A stretch of 64,000 nt of DNA, from positions 186,001 to 250,000 of the forward strand of contig JAFJTR010000019.1 of assembly GCA_022559985.1 (NCBI GenBank), written 5' to 3'. Shown here piece after piece: positions 1-11,254 of the stretch; position 1 is the first letter of the stretch, and each line of letters starts with the position of its first letter. The position numbers and the translations under genes were made by a program. Origin of the DNA: Parastagonospora avenae f. sp. tritici 18332-5. Lineage: Eukaryota; Ascomycota; Dothideomycetes; Pleosporales; Phaeosphaeriaceae. The notes beneath the pieces are model-generated. The model was given only the letters and a program-made list of their open reading frames with translations, ran no database searches and had not been told where the DNA came from.

Positions 1-3000
1 CGCCAGCGCTTGATACGGTCAAGCGTACTAAACTCGAAGGTAGGATCGTCCCTCTTGAACAGGCGTACGGTGGCTTCTGCCTTCGCCGGATCCTGGGAAC
101 AAGTTAGCAAGGCATATACAGAAGGGAAATGCTTTATACATACATAAGTGATGCGGTAGGTATCGGCATCTTTCGCGTACTTCTCGACAGCTTTTCTGTA
201 GCTGATCTCGTTCTTGTGTGTCGTGGTGTCATTGACACGGTCCTTCCTGAACAAGTTGTAGATGTCGAGGCTCTTGTCCTTGCTGTCATGGCTGACCACA
301 GTGAGAGCGAAGCGCACAAGAGAGATGATCAACCTGTCGAACGAGTATAATTGCCACCCAACCTGTAGGTAGTATCGGCGCAGGACCTCTTCAATGAAGT
401 TCATGTCTACCTCGCCGGCGATCTGATCGTGTAACATGTCGAGCACCTGCTGGTAGTAGTTGGCGGACGCAGAAGTGTCCTTGAAGAAATCCTCTGGCTG
501 CTTGTCAAGCATCTTCAGCTTCTGTGCAGCTTTCGGTTCTTTCGCGCGGTTGATGATTCGACGCACGTCGTCTTCGCTCTCCTTGAGTTTCACTAGCCTC
601 TCGTATAGGTAGACGAACATCCTGAAGAAGCAGTAGATGGAGCCGTTGGAGTACATGTTGTACTCAACGCGGCGGTACGGCTCTTCATGCTCGAACTCTT
701 TGTCGCCAAATGCAGTTGGCATAGCTGAGTATTCGACCCAGTTGCTTGTTGGCCGCTCGCCACGAGGGTTTGAGTTGGAGCTGTCGCCGGCCGCTTCGTC
801 TTCGATTCCAGAGGCTATCTCAGGTGTGCTGTCTCTACTGGCTGACGCAACGCTATCTTCTTTATCTTTGCGGGGCTTGCTGCGAGGATCAAGTACGTCG
901 CGGCGAAGGTCACCCTTCTTGGTCTTCCCACGTTGTGACGCGTCATCATCAGGACTAGGTGTATCGTCACCGGAGTCGTTGGGCGTGTTCTGTCCAGACA
1001 TGTGCACTCTCTGCTCGAACTTCTGTACGTCGATGCCAAAGAACAGTGGAACAAACTCTTTGACGAAAGGAATGGTCTTCGAAAAGTCTGAACCAGTGTT
1101 GCTATCCGCAAAGGAGACCATCAAACGAGCCACGTCTATCAGAACATCCTCATCCTTGAAGGAGAATGAGAATTGATAGTCTGGTTGTGAGACCTCTTGT
1201 ATAGTTTGCATGCGCTTCTGCTCCTCATAGCGGACCTGGATCTCGTTCTGGAGAGACTTCGGCTGGAACTGTCGCTTGTCGGTCGTCTTGACAGTGATGC
1301 TTTGATGGTCAAGAGACTTCCAGAACATCTTCTGGGTCTGATCCCGCCAGACCTTTTCCCACTCACGCTGTGCAGCTTTCCAGTCTTCAAGCTTACACTT
1401 TAAGCGATGTAGTAGGACAGGTACCACATTCCATGGTATGTTGAACATCTCTTTGATAACGTCTCTGCCCTTCTCGCGGCCGTAAATCTTCATTATGACG
1501 CGCTTGTAGATTGTCTCGCTTTGGCCACCAAGACCGGGTGGTAGGGTGAAATGCTGCCTATCCTCTGGCTTCATAGTAAGTAGCTGGCTGGCAATGGGCT
1601 CGAGCTGTTGAATGGTCTTTGCGCAAGCCTCAATATTGAAGTCGTAATCGTGGCGTTCCTCTTCAATCCGATGCAGAGCTTCTTCAAATGTGTTCTTGCG
1701 ATGAGCGACAAACCCAGAGTCTTCCGAGGCCCAAGTGGGATGCGAAGCCCACTCGTCGTTCAATACGGATTTGCACAGTTCGTCGCGTCCGCTGCAGAGC
1801 CGCTCGCGCTCGCGCTTAGGTAGCAGTCGGTAGCTTGGACCAAGGCTGCGACAATTCGATAACGAGACCCTGGAGTTGACTGTCTTGGGGCGCGACTTCT
1901 GCTGCTCCTCATCATCGCCCATGAACTTCTTGAACCAAGCAAACAGTTCCTGGTTGCCACCGATGAACGATTGGGCGCGGTAGATCAAGAGTTGTTTGTC
2001 AATCAAGTCTTGAGAGAAGAGATTGCAGAGCTTCAAGAACTCGTTCATAGTGTTCTTGTTTCCAATGAACTTCTTGACGCGGTCGAAGAATGCGAGCTCG
2101 TCTTGGCTCGGCGAGGTTGTCGTTGTCGGGGGCATTGGCTCCGGCAGTGCAGGCGTCAAAGTTGGGGAAACGGGCGGGCCATCAGGCATGGCCTGCTTCG
2201 CAGCATGGCCAGTCTTTGCTCGCTTGTTGACACTGCTCTGTCCGTAAGAGCCGCGCACATTTGATGTTGGTGCCTCTTGGGGCATTGGCGCAGGCATTGG
2301 AGCAGCGACTGGTCCCTGGCGCTCACGTTTCCGCTTGTTGTCGCGGTTCGCAGTCGGCGTGGGCGCAAAGTTGCCCATGGGAGGCAGGCGAGAAGTGTCG
2401 GCACGGGGAGTTTGCTGATTGTTAGGTGTCTGGCCGTAACCATTCTCATTGCGAACGTTGGTTAGCATGACTGCGTCCTCGGCGTGCCTTGCAGCCTGTT
2501 GCTGTTGGGCCCTGTGATGAGCAGCAGATTCTGGTAGAAACTGCTTGAAGTCCTCGAGAAGATCGGGCGCCCCGCCAAAGAGCGTCGTGACCTGGGCGTA
2601 AACGTCCTGGATGGGCTTTGACTCGCGTTGGTACGTTTGTAGTATCTCCAAGAACTGTTTGTAGATGTCGGGTTGTGATGCGAAGCGATTCTATCCAACG
2701 ATTAGCAAACGGCGAGGTGAGAGAACTAGGAGTGTTATACCTTGATCTTGTTCACGTAGCTGATAGCGTGATTAAATTCAACGGGACCTCGCTTTTCAGC
2801 GCCGACGCCGCCGAGTTGAGCTCCGGGAGCGACGCCGTTCAACACCTGGCCAAGGGCAGGAGTGGCATTCTCCATACTCGGAGAGAGTATGGAGCGCCCT
2901 GTGGCAGCTGAAACGGCATTCTGGAGTTGGGAAACACCTCGTTGCTCTTGTTGATGCGCGATGGTGGCGGCATTACCTACTTGGTCAGGATGCGGACGTG

Positions 3001-4617
3001 TATTGACCTCTGGTGACAGCGGCGCCGGGCCTGGAGGACCTCCTTGCGGGCCATATAGCGCTTGTCCGAGGCTGCGGTTGTTGGGGGTAAACATACTCTC
3101 TTGTCCTTCGGGACCTTGCGGTCTGGGCTGCTGAGGCCAGGGTCGACCTTGCGGGGTCTCGTAGTAGGTACCCTCATGAGGAGGCGCAGTATTGCCGTTT
3201 ACAGCGCTGCTTCGTGGTGGGGAAAGCGGTCGCGGCGCAGGCATTGAAGACATCATGGTCCCCATTGGCGTCGTAACTCTGATGGCATTTGGATCACCGT
3301 TTGTGCCGCACTCAATCTTATAGCCTGGTGGCAGGAACGTGTTGAAGCCTTGAATGAGGTTCGGGTTGCCGGCGAATAGCGTGGATACGCGCTCGATAAC
3401 GCCAGGCGTATCGATGGCACCGCTCTTGAAATCTTTCATGATATCCAGGAATCTGTTGTACACATCTGGGTGGTCGGCAAACTGGACTTTGACCTGGTCG
3501 AGGTAGCTCAATGCATCATTCAGGATTGGCTGCTGGCCCTGACCCATTCCCATGGTTACTGCCGGAGCATTGAACGGCATCAACATCTGAGGCTGGGCCG
3601 GTGGTGGCGGCGCAGCATGCTGCATTCGCGGTGTGTTCTGTTCATGCTGAGCGGGCGCATTTCCGTACATAGGCCCAGCGGTGGGCGCACCACCCATTGG
3701 CGCGCCTAGAGGATTTGGCCCAGCCAACGGCCCTGCTTGCCCAAGCAGCCCGTTTGGTCCGTGTATCGTGCGCGTCGATGGGGCCACGGCGACTGGCTGG
3801 TGGATCTGAATGGGCCCGGAATGGCTCTGGTGAGCAGCTTGTTCGCGCTGTTGCCGCTCGTGATGTTCCCTGTCGCGCTGTTCTGCTTCGCGCTTGATGT
3901 GCTCTTCTTGCTGCTGCTGGGCATGCTGTTGTACCAGGTGCGACTCCATGATATCACGTTCCCGCTGCTCTCGCTCGCGCAGTTCTCGCTCCCTGTCAGC
4001 GTTTGCCTGCTCTGATGAGGCCATATGTGGTTGTTGCTGTTGAAGAGTTTGCGAGATGCCGGGCAGCGAATATGGTGGTCCTTGAGGACCCTCGTGAGTT
4101 TGCGCGCCAGGGCCGGCTTCGGAGGTCGCTGGTCTTTGAGCAGACTGATGGGGTGATGAATGTGGAGGCTGTGCGGTCAAGCCAGGGAGCGTGGGGAGGC
4201 TTTGGTTATGGGCAATCGCGGCGTTTGATGAGTAGAACGGAGCTCCTAGTGATGGCATTAGCAGTGTGACCACGCGCTCCGTTCGCATGTGCTACGTACC
4301 TGTTGGTGGTGGGAGCGCCGATCCTGGGCCTTGCGCTGGTGACGCATGTGGGGGTGGTTGTTGGTTCGAATTGTTATTGGGCCTATCGACACTCTCGTCT
4401 TTAGCTTTCGAATACTCAAGTGGTGATGCAGGGAGAGGCGCAAAAGCTTCTTCACGTGTCTTTGCGACCGGTTTGCTAGGTAGGACGAGATGAAAACGTA
4501 CCCAAATATGCCAGGTAGTCGCGGACCCTGTGCTTGGCTTTGGTCTGTTTGCTGCTGGTTCTGTCCCGTCACTCCCGCCTGTGACAGCGGCCAGCCGTCG
4601 CGATGCCCTGGATTCAT
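1..4617 (-). CDS. sin3: SIN3-type transcriptional corepressor, C-terminus cut by window edge
   Basis: Scaffold of the Sin3/Rpd3 histone deacetylase complex, acting in the nucleus. Five exons are visible: 4617-4502, 4475-4300, 4245-2741, 2690-144 and 92 to beyond base 1, giving about 1478 residues. Residues about 98-330 are Gln/Pro/Arg-rich with a charged coiled stretch. PAH1 lies at about 336-405 (ILNDALSYLDQVK), PAH2 at about 585-650 (NHAISYVNKIK, split by the 2691-2740 intron) and PAH3 at about 795-855 (FFDRVKKFIGNKNTMNEFLK). The HDAC-interaction segment follows at about 880 (LGPSYRLLPKRERE), then the conserved Sin3 C-terminal region. I chose the ATG at 4617 (MNPGHRDGW), which resembles other fungal SIN3 starts; an in-frame upstream ATG gives 17 extra residues at most. 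The intron 93-143 joins YRITY to DPAKAEA. The stop codon is outside the window. Family assignment is firm; the exact start is less so. Confidence 0.93.
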
Positions 4618-5415
4618 CTCGGCTTTACAGGTGGTTGTCGGCTTTAAGAACGCCTGCGAAACCGGCAAAAAGTCGCGGTCGCGGTCGAAAGCGTGTCTCG
4701 AGGTTTGCTGAAGCTTGTAGAAAGCTTGGAATGTCGTCCCAAAGTTTGCGCGCGGTCGTGATGTGGCTAAACTGAAGCTTGGTCGGCAGTGATCAGGAGC
4801 AGATCACGAGCTCGAGGCGCTGGCTTCTGCGCGACTGGAACGCCAAAAGAAAGTAGAAAGTCGCGACTGGACTAGAGTTCCATTTCACGCGACTCTGGTG
4901 AAGCTATGCACAGAGGTTATCGTCGTCGGTGTGGTGATGGGTTCTGGTGGCAGCTCAGATTCCATCTCGTCTCAGGGTTCGCCGGGGGTTCAGTTGTTCC
5001 TGCCGAAAGTGGGTCCATGCTGACTGCGCGTCATAACCGGCGTTCGTTCGCAGGACTGCCGACACTAACAAATTGACTTCGATGGTTCGAAAAATTCGGG
5101 CATATCAGCGTCCCAAACTATTCTCGTAAATATCAAAGGAATTCCAAGTATAACTCGTTGGTTCATTTCACGGTTGGAATTAATCGTTCAAATCACTGTG
5201 GTACTCTTCCTGAATCATACATCACTGCACGAGCGATCGTTCACTCACAACCCAGGTATACAGTCCAAAGTCATCAGATATACGGTTATACTACGGTTTT
5301 TACATTACCGAAAGGTGCACTATCAATCGTGCTATGTTAGATATGTTCGTCGCAAGGAAATCCCACGGAACTCCAAGAAAATGCCACTCTCCGATTAGCC
5401 CCGCACACGTTCAGC
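4618..5415. promoter_or_regulatory. SIN3 upstream region / beta-glucosidase 3' flank
   Basis: About 800 bases without a supportable gene. Both flanking genes are on the minus strand, so this holds the SIN3 promoter and 5' UTR (right of 4617) and the beta-glucosidase terminator region (left of 5416). The 5080-5400 half is visibly more A/T-rich. No clear motif was recognised. Confidence 0.5.
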
Positions 5416-8400
5416 TCAAAAGATCCACTGGAACGATTCCTTCACCTCGAAGCTGACTTTGCTCCTGTGATAAATGTTAGTTGACAGATGAAATAAGTTT
5501 CTCGAGAGCGGTGGTTACCTGATATCCGCACTGCTGGCCCCAACCAAGACCTCAAATGCGCCCTCTTCCGCGATCCATGCACCGGTTTGTCCCAAGCTGG
5601 TATCGAAGTACCCCACTGAATGCTTGTTAAGCTTCAAGTTCACACTCTTCGTTTCGCCAGGCTGCAAGAATACCTTGCCGAAAGCCTGCAGTTCCTTTTC
5701 TGGGCGCGGCAGTGTCGACTTGATGTCTTTGACGTACGCTTGGACGATCTCGTGTGCCGCAACTGAGCCGGTGTTTGTCACTGGTACGGTAACGGCTATG
5801 TCCCCGGTCTCTGTCAGAACTGTGGCACTGACAGTCGGTGTTCCATACTCGAAAGTTGTGTATGTGAGACCGTGGCCAAATGGGAAGAGGGGAGCAATCT
5901 TTGAGCGCTCGTAATGCCTGTAACCGACGTAGATGCCTTCGCCATATACAGTCTTGAGGTTCTCGCCTGGCCAGTTGTGGTAGGCTGGGTTGTCTTCTAT
6001 GCGTACAGGGAACGTGGTTGGCAGCTTTCCGCTGGGACTTGCGTTGCCGAAAAGTACGTCTGCAAGTGCATTGCCTGCTTCTTGACCTTGGTACCAAGCT
6101 TGCAGAATTGCTGGAGCCTTGTGTACCCATGGCATCGAGATGGGTGTTCCGGACTGGTTGACGACAACGGTGCGTGGGTTCGCGGCGAGAACAGCCTCAA
6201 TCAAGCGATCCTGCGAGCCATTCTTGGGCAGATCCATGGTCTGCCTGTCGTAGCCTTCTGACTCCCACTCTGCGTCAAGACCGACGACCAAGATGGCAAC
6301 GTCGGCTTCTTTGGCTGCGTCTACGGCTTCCTGGATGCGATCAATCTTGTCCTCTTCTTGGTATCCGATTCTGCAGCCACCATAATCGTAGCGTCGTCCA
6401 AGGGTTGAGACCTTTGATGCGGGTCGCACTTCGCTTGTGCTCTCAATCAGAATCTCGATGGGCTTGCCTTCCTCGAGCTCGATCGACTTCAAGACATCTT
6501 CAGATGCAGAAAACATAGCCTCGCCTTCCTCGACCCAATCCCAGTTGTCGATGAATAGCTTGCCGTTGATGAACATCCGACCAGGACCTACGGAAGCAAA
6601 GCTGAAGCTGTGCTTGCCTGTCGATTGTGGTGTAAGTGTGGTCTTGACCTTGAAGGAGAAGTCTGGAAGCAGTTCCATTGGGGCAGAATCCCATAGCCAC
6701 AGGTCGGTGCTGACTTTGTGCTGAACAACTTCTGGCTCGCCCTTGAATCTGTCGCCACGGTAGTACTCTAACCGTACACCGGTCTCTCCATTCTCGGTCT
6801 TGCAGTAGGGTGATGCGAGTGGTAGCCATTTTGCACTGTCGCAGCCTTGCGCGAATGTGACTTCGCCCTTGAAGCGATTTTGGACACCATCCCAGGGTGT
6901 AGTCTTGTAGTACGGATTGAGACCTGCGCTTCCTCCGCCGCTTGCTATGGATCGCTTGACATTTGGGCCGATCATTGCGACCTTCTTCGCGTTCTTGATG
7001 GGTAGCACATTTCCCTCGTTCTTCAATAGAGTAAGCCCCTCAATCCCAGCTTGAAGAATTAGTGCCCTTGTCTCAGGGTTATCGATGGACTTCTCGGGTT
7101 CCTCCGGAGTCATGTTGTTGAATCCCTTGGTTCGCTCAACAAGGTATAGTACTCTCGCCGCTGCCTCCTCAATGTCCTCCAGATCAAGTTCGCCATTATC
7201 TAAGCATTCTTTCACCTGTTCGAATTTACGCCACTTCGATGGTCCAGGCATTTCGATGTCGACTCCAGACTTTATTGATGGTGCTGTGGCATATGTGCCG
7301 GTCCAGTCGGAAATGATGGTACCTTCCCAGCCCCATTCGCCTCGAAGAATTTCTTTGATGCTGTGCACGTACTCATCAGCATGTTGGCCATTGACCATGT
7401 TGTATGCACTCATTAATGCCCATGGCGACGCTTCTCTAACGGCGATCTCGAAAGGTTTGAGATAGATCTCCCTCAGTGGCCGCTCAGCGATGATGGCATC
7501 ATATGCCTGTCTTTCCGTTTCTTGCTCATTTCCTACAAAGTGCTTGATGGTCGCGGCGATGCCTTTGCTCTGAAGTCCGCGAACGTAGGAGGCAGCCAGC
7601 TTGCCTGTGAGAAAAGGATCCTCGGAATACGACTCAAAGTTTCGCCCGCCAAGCGGAGAGCGATGCATGCAAATGGTTGGTGCAAGGAGCACATCGGCGC
7701 CACGCGCCTTGCACTCATCGCCCAGGTGGCGGCCAATTTTCTCCATCATGTCTATGTTCCACGAAGAGGCCATGGAGATACCGCAAGGAAACAGTGCGGC
7801 CTTTTTTTTTTATCAGCTCCCAATGTATGCCATTATCGAGTGGACTACTCACGGGTGTGCCATTCGTGAAAAACTCTCCTCGAGCTCCATTGGGTCCATC
7901 AGATGTCTTGATAGAAGGGATGCCTTTCTCTGGGATAGCCTTAGACCGCCAGAAGTCGGCGCCAGCTAGTAATGAAACCTGTTGTTGTTAGGTAACTGAA
8001 ATTCGTTTCTACTGTAAACGTAGAGATTCATATGTAGCGCAGAGTTGAAGAGCTTGAGTGCCGAACAAGGATCTTTCCGGGGCATCGCAGCGAGTTTGAC
8101 TATCCAACCTCGAAAATGGACAGCATGCATCGAGAGGCACTCAGGAAGCAATTTCTTGAGCTGGAGCGCTTCTTATAGGTACAAGAAGTCACCCGCTGGG
8201 CAGTAATGCTGAAGTTTTCCGAAAAACGTCCGCGCTCAGATATTCGAATCCAGGCAGAGAAAAAAAAATGATCACGTACCTGTTCCTCCAAGGTCAACTT
8301 GGCAGCCAAATCCCTTGCCTTGTCCATCGGTCGCTCTAACGAGAAGACTTTCTTGCCAGTCATGACTTCTTCGGACGGCGAATTTTGCTCAGGTGTGGTG

Positions 8401-8510
8401 GCAGGTGTGTCAATCGTCACGGGCTGCACCTGGATCGTGGCCTGCTTTAATTCGATCTGCCGCAGGTCCCCTTGCGTGGGATTGGCGATTCCGAGGCTGA
8501 TAGCGGCCAT
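5416..8510 (-). CDS. GH3 family beta-glucosidase with PA14 domain, intracellular type
   Basis: Hydrolyses terminal beta-glucosides. Exons are 8510-8280, 7978-7853, 7800-5519 and 5464-5416, encoding about 895 residues. The GH3 N-domain begins with KLTLEEQ-VSLLAGADFW across intron 1 and has GGRNFESYSEDP. The nucleophile Asp is in ISDWTGTYA (about residue 283). A PA14 insert (about 455-600, YYRGDRFKGEP) sits in the second GH3 domain, followed by a C-terminal fibronectin III-like domain. The short last exon restores the conserved ending SFEVKESFQWIF. Without that splice the frame stops at once (AGG TAA), so the intron 5465-5518 is well supported. There is no signal peptide: the N-terminus is a polar, Thr/Pro-rich extension of about 60 residues. 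That suggests a cytosolic enzyme acting on imported oligosaccharides or glycosylated metabolites; this role is inference. The acceptor of intron 2 lies directly after an A/T homopolymer at 7802-7811. Confidence 0.93.
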
Positions 8511-10438
8511 GGTAAATATAATCGATTAAAAAGTGTCCTCGAGACTCCGGAGATACTGCACGAATAGCCGCAATCCGTCGCCACTGCAGCCGGTGCGGTA
8601 GAATGTAGCCCTGAAACGTGGGACAGAGGAAGGAAGTGACGGAAAACGAAAGACGAGGCAGCGACGTTTCAAAAGTCCGTCAAGCAACCGAAGTAGATTG
8701 TCATCTTTTAGTAGTCACGCAGCACTTTTAGAACCATCGAATCGACGCTTAGACCATGGGCAAGCGTGGGCCACGTTCGAATATGCGCATGTATTGAGAT
8801 CAAGCCTTGTACCTAGCGACGGCTCACAGGAACGTCTTGGAAGTGCGGCATACTTGCCATTGGCCGGCGGAACGGCAATGAAGAGCGGAATAGACGCGGG
8901 CCCGCCTTGACCTGTTGTTCAAAGAGGCTCTCTAGGTGAGCCAATCTAGATTAGGTCTCGTGAGGCTTGCCTGTGGCGAAGTGTCGGGGTTCAATGCAAG
9001 CGTCACTGTTTTGATGCCTGTATTTCCCAGCTTCTCTTCGACCCGAGAGGGCATAAACCTAGAATTGCCGCGTTGGACCAGCACGAAGGCACTGGTGAGA
9101 TGCCCTCCAGGTCAGGGCATGCTTGTTTCGGACAAGGGTAGTCACCGCCCTGCTAAGCAGCAATGCTTCTAATTGGATGCCTCAAGATACAAATAGACGG
9201 TGATAGCGGTCCTAGACTGCGAGGCGGGGTTGACAGTTGGTGGAAAATGTCTTGAAAGGTTGTGGTTCGACGGCCCTGGCGGCGTTGGTGTCCGGGCTTC
9301 CATGGTTCACGGGCCGCTCTTTCCGCTAAAACTGCCGCGTGCAGGTCACGTTGACCAAGCATCCGCTCTCCGCACCGTCCCGCCAAGCGGCTCTCACGAT
9401 GTCCATCTCCTGTCAACAAGGAACCTATGGCGAAACAAATGCTCTCACGGTAGCGTGTGTGACATCGGGTCCAGGCAGCACATGTCTCGATAGTATGTCT
9501 ACACCCTCCCACGGGGAAGATTATGCAGAAGACCAGATCGCAATACTGCCGAGTGATGACCAGATGAAGTGCAACCAGGATACCTTTCCGTCAGGTGCAT
9601 TACACTAACAGGGCTCAACAAGCCGCATCCGCGCCAGTTTCATCATTTCAGAAGTCATTTTTCCGACCATAAAGACCATGTTTGATCATCATTGGCATCT
9701 GGATCTCGTACGTTTCTTATATTGGCAGTCGATCTACATTGCCTAGTATTCTTCCGGTGTCGATATGTGACCGGTCTCAATTTGATACAATTACAATCTG
9801 TTATATGCTAGATGAAGCTTATCTGGACTGCGACCCCGCTCCTGTGGAATAATCTCAACACTTGAATACGAATCTCGATTGCTCAAGACCGAATTAATCT
9901 GAAATTACAAGTCCAGGCTGTTGGACTGTGAACTACCCACAAACAGCGGACACTGCTTTAGAAATTGCCTCGCTCGAAATACTTTACTTTGAACTTGCAA
10001 GCAATAAGCAGTCCTGTCGCTGCAGAGATCCGGTCTAGAAGTTCTCTTTCCTATTACAGCAAACTGTACATACATGTAAAGCTACTTCAGGCATCCTACA
10101 TGATCTTTCAAGGATGCTACGTGATCATCCAAGGAAGGTAAAACGGTCGCGCATGACCACGGAGAAAGGCCCCAGCTCCTGCAGCTACTGAAACCATGAT
10201 TCCCAACGCCTCTACTATCCTAGCACACATTACCGATGGTAGCGAGAAAACACCGATACATCGGTCTCTTCGCGGTGGAAACGTGAAAATGGATAGCCCT
10301 CATCCAGAATCTTGGGATCTGCCCATGACGAGGTTGGTATCCGTACCCTGACCACATTCTTCATCGTCATTGCCAGACTTGCACCGGTACTATGTATGCA
10401 CCAACCAATTTTTCAGCAGCGCCTCCGCACCAGGGCAG

Positions 10439-10765
10439 CATTGCGTTCAATACCTGAATACTGAACGCAATACCCCACCACCGCAAACAATTCCTCAGCA
10501 CTGCAACTAACGCCATAGTCTCGAATACCTACTGTGGCCCAATACTCCTACGCACAATGCCCAAATGCTAACCCCAGTGTCTCAACACTGCAACTGACGC
10601 CCTAATCCCGAATACTATAGCCCAACATTGCGTACAATACCGAACAAACTCAATGCCCCAACAACAAGCCCAATTCCTCAACGCTGAACACGACGCTCAG
10701 GCAATAATATTCCAATACCCCACCACTGAATCCAATTCCCGGCACTGCATACAATGCCTCAACGC
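10439..10765. repeat. Degenerate CAAT-rich minisatellite-like tract
   Basis: Over some 330 bases, variants of a short motif recur: CAATNCC / CTCAACRCTG / GAATACC. Examples are CAATACCCCACCAC, CAATTCCTCAGCACTGCA, CTCAACACTGCAACTGACGC, CAATTCCTCAACGCTGAA and CAATACCCCACCACTGAA. Spacing is irregular, roughly 18-35 bases between similar elements, so the array is old or diverged. The plus strand is strongly C/A-biased and G-poor. There is no long open frame with this periodicity, so it is not a coding repeat. Confidence 0.55.
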
Positions 10766-11194
10766 AACCATACCCAAGCGTCCCACTAAGTAGGTACACC
10801 CCCAGCAAGCTACGTGCTTTTTGTAGTTGCGATGTAACCTACGGCCAAATTCTGCAATGCGTGTATGTCGTATATTTGGGAACCCAGAGGTATGTACTCG
10901 TACCCGAGATGCTCAGTGTCAAACGTGCTTTCTAGCCGAGCAGTGGAGTGTTGGAGACATATCCTCGCTTCGTGCAGAGCAAGACTGCTACCCGATTTTC
11001 TTCAAGTGAGACATGACTTGACCAGACACCAGAACACGCTTTTCCTATCTGCAGAGTGAAGCACACCATCTCCTTCCCCGCATAAAGATGCACATTCACC
11101 AAATCATCATAAGCACAAAAATCCTTCTAAAATAATCCTCATGCGAAAAAAAGGAACTACTACATGAAGCTTTCAGCTCATTCTCTATACCATA

Positions 11195-11217
11195 CCCCCA
11201 CCCCCCCCCCCCCCCCC
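11195..11217. repeat. C homopolymer tract (C5-A-C17)
   Basis: Five C, one A, then seventeen C, directly seen, about 40 bases downstream of the myosin stop codon at 11255 (which reads on the other strand, so the transcript sees a G tract). Its length is likely to vary between reads and strains. Confidence 0.9.
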
Positions 11218-11254
11218 TCCGCAATAAACTATGTAAACCAGACACCCCACCAAC

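Larger units (their letters stand above)
8511..11254. other. 2.7 kb gene-free region, beta-glucosidase promoter and myosin 3' flank
   Basis: No convincing coding region. The short open frames on both strands show no family motif and no splice pattern. It should contain the beta-glucosidase promoter (next to 8511) and the myosin terminator (next to 11254). At 10091-10117 an inverted repeat (GCATCCT...AGGATGC, 13-base loop) overlaps two imperfect 19-base direct copies (10096-10114, 10117-10135). The degenerate repeat at 10439-10765 and the C tract at 11195-11217 are listed separately. It is the longest gene-free stretch in the window. Confidence 0.6.

Noticed and set aside
8698..9608. Cluster of 70-119 codon frames on both strands in the beta-glucosidase upstream region
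   Set aside because: Frames overlap on both strands without any protein-like pattern or splice sites linking them.
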